Source: CAZFOB01 sp964520325 (GTDB lineage Bacteria > Actinomycetota > JAICYB01). From it: a stretch of 64,000 nucleotides of DNA. The notes under the pieces are model-generated. The model was not told the origin of the DNA and did not search any database. It saw nothing but the letters and a program-made list of their open reading frames with translations. How positions within the stretch are numbered: position 1 is the stretch's first letter; each line of letters begins with the position of its first letter. Where the stretch lies: assembly GCA_964520325.1 (NCBI GenBank), contig CAZFOB010000006.1, positions 1 through 64,000 on the forward strand. Direction: 5' to 3'. The position numbers and the translations under genes were made by a program. Of the stretch, positions 34,857 through 43,847 are shown in pieces.

Positions 34857-35831
34857 ATGGGACGAGCGGCATACGGCAAAGACTGGCGCAAGATCAGCTC
34901 GCGGGTGCTCGCGGAAGAACCCGAATGTCGCGAATGCGCGACCTTCGGCATCACACGAGCCGCTACCGAGGTGGATCACATCCGCGCCCTGTCGGACGGA
35001 GGCACCAACGACCGCGAGAACCTGCAGCCGCTCTGCCGGCGCCACCACGCCAAGAAAACCGTCCGTGACTCGAAGGTCGTTCGCGCGCGATGGCTCCCGA
35101 CCGAGCACGGCATGGCGCGCGACGCCATCCGGATCCAGCTCGACGCCATGTGGACGCGCGACGAGCGCGGCAGGATCTTCTGCGAGAACGACGGATCGGG
35201 CAACCCGGGGCCGCTCCTCTGCGTTGCAGTGCCCACGGGAGGCCAACGCCTGATCGAGGTCGGGTCCACCGTGAGCGACGACTGTTTCGAAAGGGCGACC
35301 GAGATCCTCGCCGGCACGATGGGCGAACCCTCGTCCAACGAGGTGCCGAAACTCCTGGACGCACTGGGTCTGCGCAAGACGGATACCCGCGTCGTCGCGG
35401 GACCGACGTACACGTTCCCTCCCAACCTGCCCCGGATCGCACTCGAAGACGGAGCACGTCTGGTTTGGTCGCAGGACCCCGACGCCAAGACGCTCATCGA
35501 CGGGCGCTCGACCAGCGCAAGGGAGCACCTCTTCCCGCTCTTTCCGACGTGGACGGCAGTGGTGGCCGACGGCCGGATCCTTTCGATGTGCAGCACGGTC
35601 AGGCAGAGCGACAAGGGAGCCGAAGCCGGCGTCGACACCGCCGCCAAGCACCGAGGTAGGGGCTTCGCCACGGCCGCCACAACCTTGTGGGCTGACAAGA
35701 TGAAGCAGCCGGGTCGATCCCTCTTCTACTCGACGAGTCACGACAACACCTCGTCCCAGCGAGTCGCGGAGCGTCTTCAGCTAAAACAACTCGGCACCCT
35801 CTGGACGCTGAGAGCCGAACACCTGCCCTAG
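34857..35831 (+). CDS. HNH nuclease-GNAT acetyltransferase fusion
   Basis: 324 aa in one frame. Residues 1-70 are an HNH-type module: paired cysteines PECRECAT, EVDHIRALSDGG, NDRENLQPLCRRHHAKK. After a linker (residues 70-95) comes an acetyltransferase-like region, from about IRIQLDAMWTRDERGRIF through a C-terminal GNAT core with AKHRGRGFATAATTLWADK (acetyl-CoA loop) and YSTSHDNTSSQRVAERLQLK. No stop or reinitiation signal is visible at the junction. The combination is uncommon and may be a lineage-specific fusion. No clear ribosome-binding site; start uncertain. Confidence 0.7.
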   Translation: MGRAAYGKDWRKISSRVLAEEPECRECATFGITRAATEVDHIRALSDGGTNDRENLQPLCRRHHAKKTVRDSKVVRARWLPTEHGMARDAIRIQLDAMWTRDERGRIFCENDGSGNPGPLLCVAVPTGGQRLIEVGSTVSDDCFERATEILAGTMGEPSSNEVPKLLDALGLRKTDTRVVAGPTYTFPPNLPRIALEDGARLVWSQDPDAKTLIDGRSTSAREHLFPLFPTWTAVVADGRILSMCSTVRQSDKGAEAGVDTAAKHRGRGFATAATTLWADKMKQPGRSLFYSTSHDNTSSQRVAERLQLKQLGTLWTLRAEHLP

Positions 35832-35837
35832 CCTCTT

Positions 35838-36275
35838 CTACCCCACGAGCGTCGTCGAGATGTCCTTCTCTTCCACCAGCGTGCGATTCACCGGGCAACG
35901 CTCCGCGATCACACGCAACGACTCTCGTTCGTCGTCCGACAGGTCGCCGGTCAGCGTCAGCTCGCGCTCGATCCGGTGCACGCGCTTGGTCTCGCCGTCG
36001 CCCTTCTCGCAGTCCTCGACGTGCACACGGTTGTAGGTCAGCCGCACCTGGCAGCGTTCGAGCGCGATCTCCTTGTTCCTCGCGAACATGTGCAACGTCA
36101 TCGACGTGCATGCGCCGAGCGCCGCGAGCAGGAGCTCGTACGGTGTGAAACCTGCGTCGTCGCCAACGCCGAGCGGTTCGTCGGCGAACAGGGCATGCGA
36201 CCTCGCCTCGACCCGCTGCGTGAGCGTGCCGTCTCCCATCGACTCCACAACCACAACGGCACATTCCTCCTCCAT
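35838..36275 (-). CDS. OsmC/Ohr family protein
   Basis: 145-aa OsmC-like hydroperoxide-metabolising protein. The two conserved redox cysteines are visible in LGACTSMTLHMFARNK and ERCPVNRTL, with TPYELLLAALGACTSM as the classic core. The ATG at 36275 has GAGGAGG upstream; the preceding GTG is less well spaced. It converges with the HNH-GNAT gene 6 nt away and lies 13 nt downstream of the transporter stop. Confidence 0.9.
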   Translation of the reverse strand: MEEECAVVVVESMGDGTLTQRVEARSHALFADEPLGVGDDAGFTPYELLLAALGACTSMTLHMFARNKEIALERCQVRLTYNRVHVEDCEKGDGETKRVHRIERELTLTGDLSDDERESLRVIAERCPVNRTLVEEKDISTTLVG

Positions 36276-36288
36276 CACGACCTCCTCA

Positions 36289-37197
36289 TTAGATCGCCGC
36301 GCGTTCGGCCAGAACCTCCTCGGACGCCGGCTGCGCGGCCTGCACGAGACCGATACCCACGATCACCAGGAACCCACCAGCGAGCTGCCAACCACTCAGG
36401 CTCTGCCCGAGCCACGCCCAGGCGATCACTGCGGCCGTCAGAGGTTCGAGCGTAGACACGATGCCGGCGTCCGATGCACGAACCCGGCCGAGCCCCCACA
36501 CGAACAGAAGGAACGGCGCGATCGTGGTGAAGACCGCCAGGAAGAAGACGCCGGGAATGAAGTCGGGGTCGAGCAACGTGTCCGGACGTCCGCGGAAGAT
36601 CTGCACGACGGCCCAGAGCCCGCTCGCGACGACGAACCCGCGGAGCACGGCCCCCTGTGCACCGTAGGAACGCCCGACCCGTTCACCGCTGACCATGTAT
36701 GCCGCGAACGAAACAGCCGACATGCCGGCGAACAAGAGTCCAAGCCCATCGAGACGCAACTCTTTCTCGCTCAACAGAACGGGGAGCTCGGCCAGCAACC
36801 CGACTCCAACCATCGCCGCGACGAGTGCTGCCAAGACTCCTTTGGTCGGCCGCGTGCGGGCGATGAGCGACACCCACAGCACCACCAGACCCGGAGCCGT
36901 GTACTGCACCGTGATCGCGACGGCCACGGGCAGGCGCGCGAGCGAGGCGTAGTAGCAGACGTTCGCACCGGCGATCGACAGTCCGAAGACAACGGTGACC
37001 CACATCCGCGGCGGGTCCTCTGGTGCGCGCCGGGGTGCTCTCGATACGACGATGAGCATCACCAGTGCCGTGATCCATGCACGGGCTTGCGTGAGCTCGA
37101 CGAGTGAGGCTCCGCGGTCGATCAACCGGCTGGCGACCGCACCACCGATCGCCCACAAAACGGCGGCACTGCTCACAGCGGCGTACCCGGCAGCCAT
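36289..37197 (-). CDS. EamA/RhaT-family drug-metabolite transporter
   Basis: 302-aa membrane protein with about ten transmembrane helices in two EamA repeats. Repeat one begins AAGYAAVSSAAVLWAIGGAV, and repeat two includes SFAAYMVSGERVGRSYG and ASDAGIVSTLEPLTAAVIAW. A substrate such as an amino acid or nucleotide precursor is exported in related proteins, but no ligand is indicated. I prefer the ATG at 37197; the frame continues to 37230. It is divergent from the GGDEF gene. Confidence 0.85.
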   Translation of the reverse strand: MAAGYAAVSSAAVLWAIGGAVASRLIDRGASLVELTQARAWITALVMLIVVSRAPRRAPEDPPRMWVTVVFGLSIAGANVCYYASLARLPVAVAITVQYTAPGLVVLWVSLIARTRPTKGVLAALVAAMVGVGLLAELPVLLSEKELRLDGLGLLFAGMSAVSFAAYMVSGERVGRSYGAQGAVLRGFVVASGLWAVVQIFRGRPDTLLDPDFIPGVFFLAVFTTIAPFLLFVWGLGRVRASDAGIVSTLEPLTAAVIAWAWLGQSLSGWQLAGGFLVIVGIGLVQAAQPASEEVLAERAAI

Positions 37198-37297
37198 ACC
37201 TCGAAGCGTAGCTGCCTTCCTACAGTCCACCCGTCTGGGTGCCGATGTTTACAAAGCAACCGATGGGGTTCGGGGACCCCAAATAAGGAGAGGGATG

Positions 37298-39595
37298 ATG
37301 AGGGCGGAGCTCGGCCCGAAGACGGTCGGACGGATCGCCGGATATCTGTTCGCAGCGAGCGGAGTGCTCTCCATCGTGACGTTGCCGTTGCCGCAGCCCC
37401 CTGGTGCCGATACGAGAGCTCTGCTATTCGTCTCGATCGGTGCGATCGTCGCCGGCGCGTTCGCGTACCTCGCTCCTTGGGACCACTGGCGCTTCCGGAC
37501 CGATCTCGTGCTGATCCCGCTCGCCTTCGTGCTCATCGGCTTGAGCAACACATTCGGGAGCACCCGCAACCACACGTACAGCGTGTTCTTCGTCGTCGCG
37601 TTCGTCTGGATCGGCATCTCACATCCACGGTGGACGTCTCTGCGGTTCGCTCCGCTCGCTGTGGCCGCCTACGCGATACCGATCTTCGCGCGCACGGAGG
37701 GCGAGAACGCCGACGCAGCCGGCGCGCTGTTCGCCATCCCGGTATGCGTGCTCGTCGCCGAAGTCCTTGCATGGGTGGTTGCCGGAGAGCAGCGGAGCCG
37801 TCGCAGCGCGCACGCGCTCGTCCGCGTCGCTTCTGCGCTCGGTCAGCACCTCAACGAAGCTGTGCTCTGTCAGACCATCGTGGACGAATCTCGCGAAGCG
37901 CTCGACTCCGACCACGCCATCTTGCTCCGTCTCGATCCCGACTCGATCCTGCTGACGGCTGTGTTCGCATCCGCAGTCGACCATCGCACTGCTCAAGCGA
38001 TCGAGCACCTGCCGGGCACGAAACTCCCTGGGGTGCCTCCACAACTACTCGAAGGCGATCCGCTCGTCGTCGAGGACGCAACGAACGACCCACACTTCGC
38101 GGAGGTACTCCGCTCGCACAGGGTCAAGAGCTACATCGCCATGCCGCTTCTCGCACGCAATCGTCTCGTCGGCGTCCTCACCTGCTTCCAGACCGCGAAG
38201 ACGCGTCGCTACGGCACCGACGACATCGGGTTCGCACGGGCGCTGGCGGCGCAAGCGAGCACAGCGATCGAGAACGCCGTGCTGTACGAGCGCACGCTCG
38301 CCGCATCACGCTGCGACCCCCTCACCGGACTCAAGAACAGACGCGCCTTTCGCGAACGCCTCGAAGCCGAGGTCGAACGCGCGCGCCGCTACGGCCGCGA
38401 GCTGAGTCTCATCGTCCTCGACGTCGACCACTTCAAGCGGATCAACGACGCACTTGGACATCAGACCGGTGACGAAGCGCTCGTGCGCGTCGGGGAGCTC
38501 CTGCAGCGGAGCCGGCGTATGGATGACGGGGCCTTCCGGATCGGAGGTGATGAGTTCGCCGTTCTGCTTCCTGAGACGTCGGCGCCGGGCGCGTCGACGA
38601 TCGCCGAACGCCTCCGCAATCGTCTCGAGCGCGCGGGCTTCGGCAACGGACGCGACGTCGTTCTCACCGCGAGCATCGGCGTTGCGTCGTTCGGCGTACA
38701 CGCAACCAACGCCGACGATCTCTTCCAGCAAGCAGATGCCGCGATGTACGAGGTCAAGGCTGCCGGCAGGAATGCGGTCGCCCTTCCAACCGACGGCGTA
38801 CAAGACCCGCACAGCACCCGACTCGGCATCGACATCGAGGCCGTACTCGCCCAAGAGGGCGTGATCGCGTCCTACCAGCCCATCTTCGATCTTCACTCAG
38901 GGGAAGTCGTCGGATTCGAGCTGTTCTCCCATCTGGACCCGTCCCTCGGAGCTACACCAACCCCGACGATCTTCCGTGCAGCAGCCGCGGCCGGACGACT
39001 CGACGCCCTCGACTCGCTGTGCCGGACGACAGCTCTTCGCGGCGTCGACGGATCCGGGCTCGTCTTCCTGAACGTCGAGCCGTCGGTCTTGTCGTCGGAG
39101 ACGTTTTCGATCGAAGATCTCCTCACCGACCTGCGCGTCGAAGATGTGGATCGTCAGCGCGTTGTCATCGAGCTCACCGAGCACGGCCGCGTCTCGTCTC
39201 AGCGCCTGTTGCGGAACCTGCGCGCGAGCCACGAGGCGGGTCTGCGGGTAGCCCTCGACCACTTCAGCGCCACACCGGTGGATATCGACCTTCTGGGCAG
39301 CGGCTTCGACTACGTGAAGATCGATATGAGCTCGGTCCACGAGACCCAAGATCTCGTCGCGCGCTGCAACGTTTTGCGCGGCCTCGTCCTCGTTGCGTCC
39401 GAAGCCGGAGCTCGCGCGATCGCGTGCGGGGTCGAGAACCTCGGGGATCTGCGCTTGGCCCGCGATGTCGGATTCGAGGCGGCGCAGGGGCTCTTCCTTC
39501 GCGAACCGGCGTCGGTCCCCGACCTGACGCCGAGGCCGCTGCGGTTGCTCGCCGAGCAAGCGTTGCAAACCGGCTCGCACTCGTGGTCGCCGTAA
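37298..39595 (+). CDS. Membrane GAF-GGDEF-EAL protein with intact GGDEF and degenerate EAL
   Basis: 765-aa regulator of cyclic di-GMP signalling. The N-terminus (residues 1-160) has about six membrane helices. A GAF-like domain follows at roughly 185-335 (ILLTAVFASAVDH, KSYIAMPLLARNRLVGVLTCF). The GGDEF domain at 345-510 keeps RIGGDEFAVLLPE, with an inhibitory-site-like RMDD five residues before GGDEF. The EAL region at 525-760 reads FELF instead of EAL, and VALDHFSATPVD replaces the usual DDFG, so phosphodiesterase activity is unlikely. Start at ATG 37298, AAGGAG upstream; 37295 also fits. Confidence 0.88.
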   Translation: MRAELGPKTVGRIAGYLFAASGVLSIVTLPLPQPPGADTRALLFVSIGAIVAGAFAYLAPWDHWRFRTDLVLIPLAFVLIGLSNTFGSTRNHTYSVFFVVAFVWIGISHPRWTSLRFAPLAVAAYAIPIFARTEGENADAAGALFAIPVCVLVAEVLAWVVAGEQRSRRSAHALVRVASALGQHLNEAVLCQTIVDESREALDSDHAILLRLDPDSILLTAVFASAVDHRTAQAIEHLPGTKLPGVPPQLLEGDPLVVEDATNDPHFAEVLRSHRVKSYIAMPLLARNRLVGVLTCFQTAKTRRYGTDDIGFARALAAQASTAIENAVLYERTLAASRCDPLTGLKNRRAFRERLEAEVERARRYGRELSLIVLDVDHFKRINDALGHQTGDEALVRVGELLQRSRRMDDGAFRIGGDEFAVLLPETSAPGASTIAERLRNRLERAGFGNGRDVVLTASIGVASFGVHATNADDLFQQADAAMYEVKAAGRNAVALPTDGVQDPHSTRLGIDIEAVLAQEGVIASYQPIFDLHSGEVVGFELFSHLDPSLGATPTPTIFRAAAAAGRLDALDSLCRTTALRGVDGSGLVFLNVEPSVLSSETFSIEDLLTDLRVEDVDRQRVVIELTEHGRVSSQRLLRNLRASHEAGLRVALDHFSATPVDIDLLGSGFDYVKIDMSSVHETQDLVARCNVLRGLVLVASEAGARAIACGVENLGDLRLARDVGFEAAQGLFLREPASVPDLTPRPLRLLAEQALQTGSHSWSP

Positions 39596-39609
39596 GCGAC
39601 AATCGAGCC

Positions 39610-40428
39610 GTGCGGAGATTCACCAGCGCGGTGCTCGCTGCCGCGACCTTCCTTCCTGCGGTCGCCGTCCTCGTGGCCGTCTCGATCACCCCGCCATCGG
39701 CTCGGGCGCTTCCGGCCTTCGAGTTCGCCTCGGCCAAAGGCCCGATCAGCGTCAGCGCCTCGGATCTCGGCGTTCGTCAGTCCGACGATGGCCTGGTCAT
39801 CGACGACAAAGCCTTCACCAAGGCCGTCGCCATGCTTCAGGCCAGATTCCGTCGTGCTCCAACGCCCGGCAGCTACGAGCTGAAGGCCGACCACAAGGTG
39901 CTGCTCCGACCGGGGACGTCCGGCTACGAGATCGATCCCGGCGCCACCAAACAGATGCTCGTCCGCGCGATCCACGGTACCCGCAGCAACCTCAGCTTGC
40001 CGGTTCGGGCACTCCCCGCACCCGCCGCTCCTGCCAAAGCCATCGTTGTACAGCTTCGGACGTTCCAACTCGACCTCTACAAGGGCTCGTCGGTCGAGGC
40101 GCATTTCGAAGTCGGCGTCGGTGCGTTGCGCTTCCCCACACCGCCCGGCGCCTACTACGTTCGCTCCAAGGCCACCAACCCGACGTGGCGCAATCCCGGA
40201 TCTTCCTGGTCGCGCAGCATGCCCGCCTACATCGGCCCCGGTCCGCGCAACCCGCTCGGCACCAGGGCGCTGCGACTCGATCGCGGTGCGCTCGTGATCC
40301 ACGGCACACCTCAGCCGTGGACGATCGGGCAGCGTTCGAGCCATGGATGCATCCGCATGCGTCGTCTGGACGTCGAGCGCCTTTTCGATCTCGTGCCCGA
40401 GCAGACACCCGTCTTCATCGTCCCGTAG
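39610..40428 (+). CDS. Secreted L,D-transpeptidase (YkuD) with PG-binding domain
   Basis: 272-aa exported cell-wall enzyme. Signal peptide VLAAATFLPAVAVLVAVSIT, then a VanW-like/PG-binding region at 45-135 (DDKAFTKAVAMLQARFRRA, LRPGTSGYEIDPGA) and a YkuD catalytic domain at 150-270. Motifs are HGTPQPWTIGQRSSHGCIRM and the substrate segment FPTPPGAYYV. GTG at 39610, 14 nt after the GGDEF stop; a GTG a few codons earlier is an alternative. This is the second L,D-transpeptidase in the window. Confidence 0.85.
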   Translation: MRRFTSAVLAAATFLPAVAVLVAVSITPPSARALPAFEFASAKGPISVSASDLGVRQSDDGLVIDDKAFTKAVAMLQARFRRAPTPGSYELKADHKVLLRPGTSGYEIDPGATKQMLVRAIHGTRSNLSLPVRALPAPAAPAKAIVVQLRTFQLDLYKGSSVEAHFEVGVGALRFPTPPGAYYVRSKATNPTWRNPGSSWSRSMPAYIGPGPRNPLGTRALRLDRGALVIHGTPQPWTIGQRSSHGCIRMRRLDVERLFDLVPEQTPVFIVP

Positions 40429-40439
40429 GCCCTGAGTGC

Positions 40440-40745
40440 ATGTGCAAGATCCCTAAAGTCCTCATCGTCGCTCCAGCCGACATCCATCAGGACCTGCGCA
40501 AGAGGCTGTCGTCCCTCGAATACGACATCGCGGCTACGGTCAACAGCGTCGATCAAGCCGCCGGCATCTCCGCCGACGTCGCGATCGCATGGGAACCCGA
40601 CGATGCCACGCTGCTCCGCCTGCGCGAGCTCTCCTTCAAGACCGTCGCCATCGGCGGCACGGCAACTGGCGCGGACATGACAATCGATCTCGACGACGTC
40701 GCGACCTTCAAGTCACGCATCTGGGAGGTCTTCAGGCCGAAGTAG
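40440..40745 (+). CDS. Hypothetical 101-aa protein
   Basis: 101 residues starting MCKIPKVLIVAPADIHQDLR. The pattern is alpha/beta with alternating strands and helices (LEYDIAATVNSVDQAAG, VAIAWEPDDATLLRLREL, FKTVAIGGTATGADMTIDLD). It resembles a receiver- or glycosyl-type Rossmann half, but no catalytic motif is evident. Starts 11 nt after the L,D-transpeptidase and overlaps the 3' end of the convergent flavoprotein by 14 nt. Family not recognised. Confidence 0.6.
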   Translation: MCKIPKVLIVAPADIHQDLRKRLSSLEYDIAATVNSVDQAAGISADVAIAWEPDDATLLRLRELSFKTVAIGGTATGADMTIDLDDVATFKSRIWEVFRPK

Positions 40746-41961
40746 CGTTCAGCAGCCGTTCCCCGACGTCGTCGTATGCCTCGGCCGGGATCACCTGCGG
40801 GCCGCACATCGGCGCGGCTACGACCATCGTTGCCGAAGCATCCTCGCGGAAACGCTGCCGAACGTTCCGGTCCCGTCCGCGACCGAGAGCAGCGACGGAG
40901 ATGGCGTAGACCTGGGCGGACATGCGCAGCCGACGCATGCGTTCGACACGCTCGGTCGCGTACTCATCGAACAGCGTCGGATCGTCCCAGTCTTCAGACG
41001 CGAGGAGCGCTTCGGTCACCAGTCTGATATCGCGACTCGTGATCGACAGGCCCTGGCCGATGATCGGGTCGTTGTAGCCGGCGGCGTCGCCGATGAACAC
41101 GACTGCCGGCGCACCACGTACGTAGGGCGTCGGCGTCCACGTGTCGGTGCTCCCGTACGACCTCGCTGGACCGATAGCCTTCGCAGTCGCAAACGCCTCC
41201 GATCCGGGCCAGCAGTTCATCTGGAACGTACGCAGATACTCGTCAGCGCGGCCCTTTCCGGCGAAGCGGTTTCGGTCGTTCGCCGCATACGCGAGGTACA
41301 TCCGCGCCCGGCCCTCTCCCTGCGGGAAGAGCAGCACGTGGTCGCCATTCTCGGTCGCCACGCACTGAGCTTGGTCGTCCCACCAGTCGAGTCCCTCGAC
41401 GAGCAACCCTCCGAGGTAGTGGTCCGTAGGTCCCTTCTCGAGTTCGATATCGAGCGAGTTCCGCAACGGCGACGCGCGGCCGTCCGCACCGACCACGAGC
41501 CGAGGCCTCGCTTCGTGGTGAGTGCCGTCGCGTTGGTATCTCACCACTCCGTCGCGAAGGCTGATGTTCGTGGCGCCGCGGCACACGGTTGCGCCGGCGA
41601 TCTCCGCGGCATCCGCCAACGCCTGACACGCGACGGGATGCCGGATGCACAGGGGGCCGGCAACGCCGGCAGCGAAGAGGTTCAACGGAAGAGGCGCCGA
41701 CATCGCGTCGTGGCCGTCGACGTCCTCGTCGAAGGTGATATGGCGCGCGACGGTATGGCCGCCGGCCTCGACGAGGACGTCGTACAGCCCGGTCAATCTC
41801 GTCTCCACGACGCCCCAGGGCGCGATCCACTCTCCACGGACGACGTCGGGATATTCGGTGGTCGGCTCGAGCACCAGGATCTGAAGTCCCGCACGAGCGA
41901 GCACCGTCGCGCAGCCACTGCCCCCGATACCTCCACCGATCACGACGACGTCGTAGTCCAC
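40732..41961 (-). CDS. FAD-dependent monooxygenase/oxidoreductase
   Basis: 409-aa flavoprotein of the PHBH-type superfamily. N-terminal dinucleotide motif DVVVIGGGIGGSGCATVLARAG-like (split here as VVIGGGIGGSGCATVLA), DG motif LVVGADGRASPLRNSL, and the GD motif VFIGDAAGYNDPIIGQGLSI with a conserved Asp. Regions WWWD-like are absent. The substrate is unknown, and geranylgeranyl-reductase-like or halogenase-like members cannot be separated by eye. It converges with the hypothetical gene. Confidence 0.82.
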   Translation of the reverse strand: MDYDVVVIGGGIGGSGCATVLARAGLQILVLEPTTEYPDVVRGEWIAPWGVVETRLTGLYDVLVEAGGHTVARHITFDEDVDGHDAMSAPLPLNLFAAGVAGPLCIRHPVACQALADAAEIAGATVCRGATNISLRDGVVRYQRDGTHHEARPRLVVGADGRASPLRNSLDIELEKGPTDHYLGGLLVEGLDWWDDQAQCVATENGDHVLLFPQGEGRARMYLAYAANDRNRFAGKGRADEYLRTFQMNCWPGSEAFATAKAIGPARSYGSTDTWTPTPYVRGAPAVVFIGDAAGYNDPIIGQGLSITSRDIRLVTEALLASEDWDDPTLFDEYATERVERMRRLRMSAQVYAISVAALGRGRDRNVRQRFREDASATMVVAAPMCGPQVIPAEAYDDVGERLLNATSA

Positions 41962-41995
41962 CCGCAGAGGCTACAGAGGGAGCAACAGAGAGCCG

Positions 41996-42184
41996 CTACG
42001 GCGCGTAGCAGATCGCGCTGAGCGTCGGGATCTGCTTCACGGCGCTTCCCTTACCGCATGAGATCGCCTTGATCGCCGTCGGGGTCACGGGGATAGCCCT
42101 GGCTTCGGCGTCGCCTGCGAAGATCCCGAGGGAGCCGGTGACCAGGAAGACCGTCGCCGTGAGCTTGGCCGCGATGCGCTTCAT
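41996..42184 (-). CDS. Small secreted protein
   Basis: 62-aa product starting MKRIAAKLTATVFLVTGSLG. Signal peptide with basic start and hydrophobic core, likely cleaved after AEA. The mature peptide is about 35 residues with two cysteines (SCGKG and ICYAP) that could form a disulfide. The open frame upstream to 42352 is Arg-rich and not protein-like, so the internal ATG is chosen. No family recognised; the ribosome-binding site is weak. Confidence 0.45.
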   Translation of the reverse strand: MKRIAAKLTATVFLVTGSLGIFAGDAEARAIPVTPTAIKAISCGKGSAVKQIPTLSAICYAP

Positions 42185-42198
42185 GTCTGTGACCGAGA

Positions 42199-43134
42199 TC
42201 ACTGTTTCGCTGTGATCTCGCTCGCGCCGTCCGCCGAGCTCACAGCGAAAGCGTGCTCGAACAGCCCTGCGACCTCGGCCTCGGCCCCCGGATCGACGAT
42301 CGCCAGCACGCAGCCGGCGAATCCCGCGCCGACGAGCCGGGCTCCGTGGCACGACGGATGAGCGTCTGCCTGGTGGACGGCGGCGTCGAGCGCGGGAGAA
42401 GAGACCTCGAAATCGGCTGCGAGGGAGGCGTGCGAGGCTGAGACGAGCTTGCCGAGCGATGGCGCGTCGCCGGAACGAAGAGCATCGACCGCGTCGTAGA
42501 CGCGTCGCTGCTCGCTCGTGGCATGCCTCATTCGCTTGGGGTGGCCGGCTTCGACCTCAGTCCGACGCTCTGCGTAACGTCCATCGCTGAGCCGGCGCCG
42601 GGTGCCTGTGTCGATGACCACGAACCCGATCGAGTCTGGGAGCGGCACGTGCTCGATGGCGCCGGTCGCGCAGTCGAGGAGCAACGCATGTCCCGCCCTG
42701 CACTCGAGGATCGCCGTCTGGTCCATCAGTCCGCCGGGCACACCCGTCGCGATCTGCTCGGCGTGGAGCAGCACGCTCGGAGCCGGCTTGATCCCGCCGG
42801 AGAGCGCCATCGCGAGCGCCGCTACAAGGGCCGTCGAGGACGACAGTCCTGCACCGATCGGGATCGTCGAGGTGATCTCGCCGCGGCACGGTGTCACCGC
42901 GATGCCGGCAACGGAGAATGCCTCGAGCAACCCGCTGACATGGCGCGACGCGTCACCCTCCGGCGAGACGAACTCGATCTGCTCGGAAGGTTCGGCGGTG
43001 ACGACAACCTCGAGATCGCAGACGAACGGAAGCACCGTGCCGCCGAGGTAGTCGATGTGTTCCCCGATGATGTTGACGCGGCCGGGAGCCCTGAAGCGGC
43101 GGACGGCTATACGGGAGCCCGGATCAGAACGCAT
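42199..43134 (-). CDS. galK: Galactokinase (GHMP kinase), short form
   Basis: 311-aa GHMP kinase. The galactokinase motifs are present: RAPGRVNIIGEHIDYLGG near residue 15, IPIGAGLSSSTALVAALAM (ATP loop) and GARLVGAGFAGCVLAIVD near the C-terminus. GalK phosphorylates galactose in the Leloir pathway; no galT or galE is adjacent. It is about 70 residues shorter than E. coli GalK and lacks much of the N-terminal galactose-binding segment, so specificity may differ. The start overlaps the yraN stop by 11 nt. Confidence 0.8.
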   Translation of the reverse strand: MRSDPGSRIAVRRFRAPGRVNIIGEHIDYLGGTVLPFVCDLEVVVTAEPSEQIEFVSPEGDASRHVSGLLEAFSVAGIAVTPCRGEITSTIPIGAGLSSSTALVAALAMALSGGIKPAPSVLLHAEQIATGVPGGLMDQTAILECRAGHALLLDCATGAIEHVPLPDSIGFVVIDTGTRRRLSDGRYAERRTEVEAGHPKRMRHATSEQRRVYDAVDALRSGDAPSLGKLVSASHASLAADFEVSSPALDAAVHQADAHPSCHGARLVGAGFAGCVLAIVDPGAEAEVAGLFEHAFAVSSADGASEITAKQ

Positions 43135-43483
43135 TGACGAGGTGGCGCAACTCTGCCACCCGGCCTTGCGCGAGCGCCACCGAGATCACGTCGAAGCGCA
43201 GGCTGCGCGCCCGGCGACCCTCCCGCTGGAGGTACTCAAGAGCCAAGCGCCGGATCCGGCGCCTCTTGGCCATCGTGATCGCCTCTTCGGGGAGCCCGAA
43301 CTGGGTCGACGTCCGCGTCTTCACCTCACAGAACACCAGCACCCCGTTCTGCTCACAAACGATGTCGAGCTCACCGCCCCGCACGCGGTAGTTGCGATGC
43401 AGGATCCGGTACCCGAGAGATTCGAGCGACGTGGCCGCCGCCTGCTCCCCGAGGGTTCCGGTGATCTGGCGCGCCCGTGACAT
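43124..43483 (-). CDS. yraN: UPF0102/YraN nuclease-like protein
   Basis: 119-aa protein with the endonuclease-like fold of the YraN family, known from transformation/repair-linked clusters. The core GELDIVCEQNGVLVFCEVKT holds the D...ExK-type motif (Asp, Glu, Lys), and GYRILHRNYRVRG precedes it. It is normally found between DUF2469/rnhB and comM/dprA, which is here separated by about 18 kb. Its start lies 31 nt downstream of DUF2469. Confidence 0.93.
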   Translation of the reverse strand: MSRARQITGTLGEQAAATSLESLGYRILHRNYRVRGGELDIVCEQNGVLVFCEVKTRTSTQFGLPEEAITMAKRRRIRRLALEYLQREGRRARSLRFDVISVALAQGRVAELRHLVNAF

Positions 43484-43514
43484 ACCGGCAGGCTAGGTGC
43501 CGCCGGTGACAGGC

Positions 43515-43847
43515 TCAGTCGCCTGTGCCGAGCTCCCTCGCCAGCTCCTCGATCGCCGAGCTGTCCTTGGTGAGCTCTTCGACGTTGACGTCGCGGAAGG
43601 TCAGCACCTTGACGCTCGAGACGAAGCGAGCCGGACGGTACATGTCCCATACCCAGGCGTCGGCGAGATCGATGGCGTAGTAGAGATGGTTGTCGTCGCC
43701 CTTGACCTCGAGCTTGAACTCGTTGCACAGGTAGAAACGGCGCTCCGTCTCAACGACGTACTTGAACATCCCGAGCACGTCGCGGTACTCCTTGTACAGC
43801 TGGAGCTCCATCTCGGTCTCGTACTTCTCGAGATCCTCGCTGGACAT
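43515..43847 (-). CDS. DUF2469 family protein
   Basis: 110-aa protein, highly conserved in actinobacteria and absent in most other phyla. Segments EKYETEMELQLYKEYRDVLG and FYLCNEFKLEVKGDDNHLYY plus LADAWVWDMYRPARFV are characteristic. It lies between rnhB and yraN in its usual place. Function unknown. It is a good taxonomic marker for Actinomycetota. Confidence 0.93.
   Translation of the reverse strand: MSSEDLEKYETEMELQLYKEYRDVLGMFKYVVETERRFYLCNEFKLEVKGDDNHLYYAIDLADAWVWDMYRPARFVSSVKVLTFRDVNVEELTKDSSAIEELARELGTGD

Noticed and set aside
36995..37297. Upstream extension of the GGDEF gene (open frame from 36995)
   Set aside because: It overlaps the divergent EamA gene and is low-complexity; the ATG with AAGGAG at 37298 fits better.
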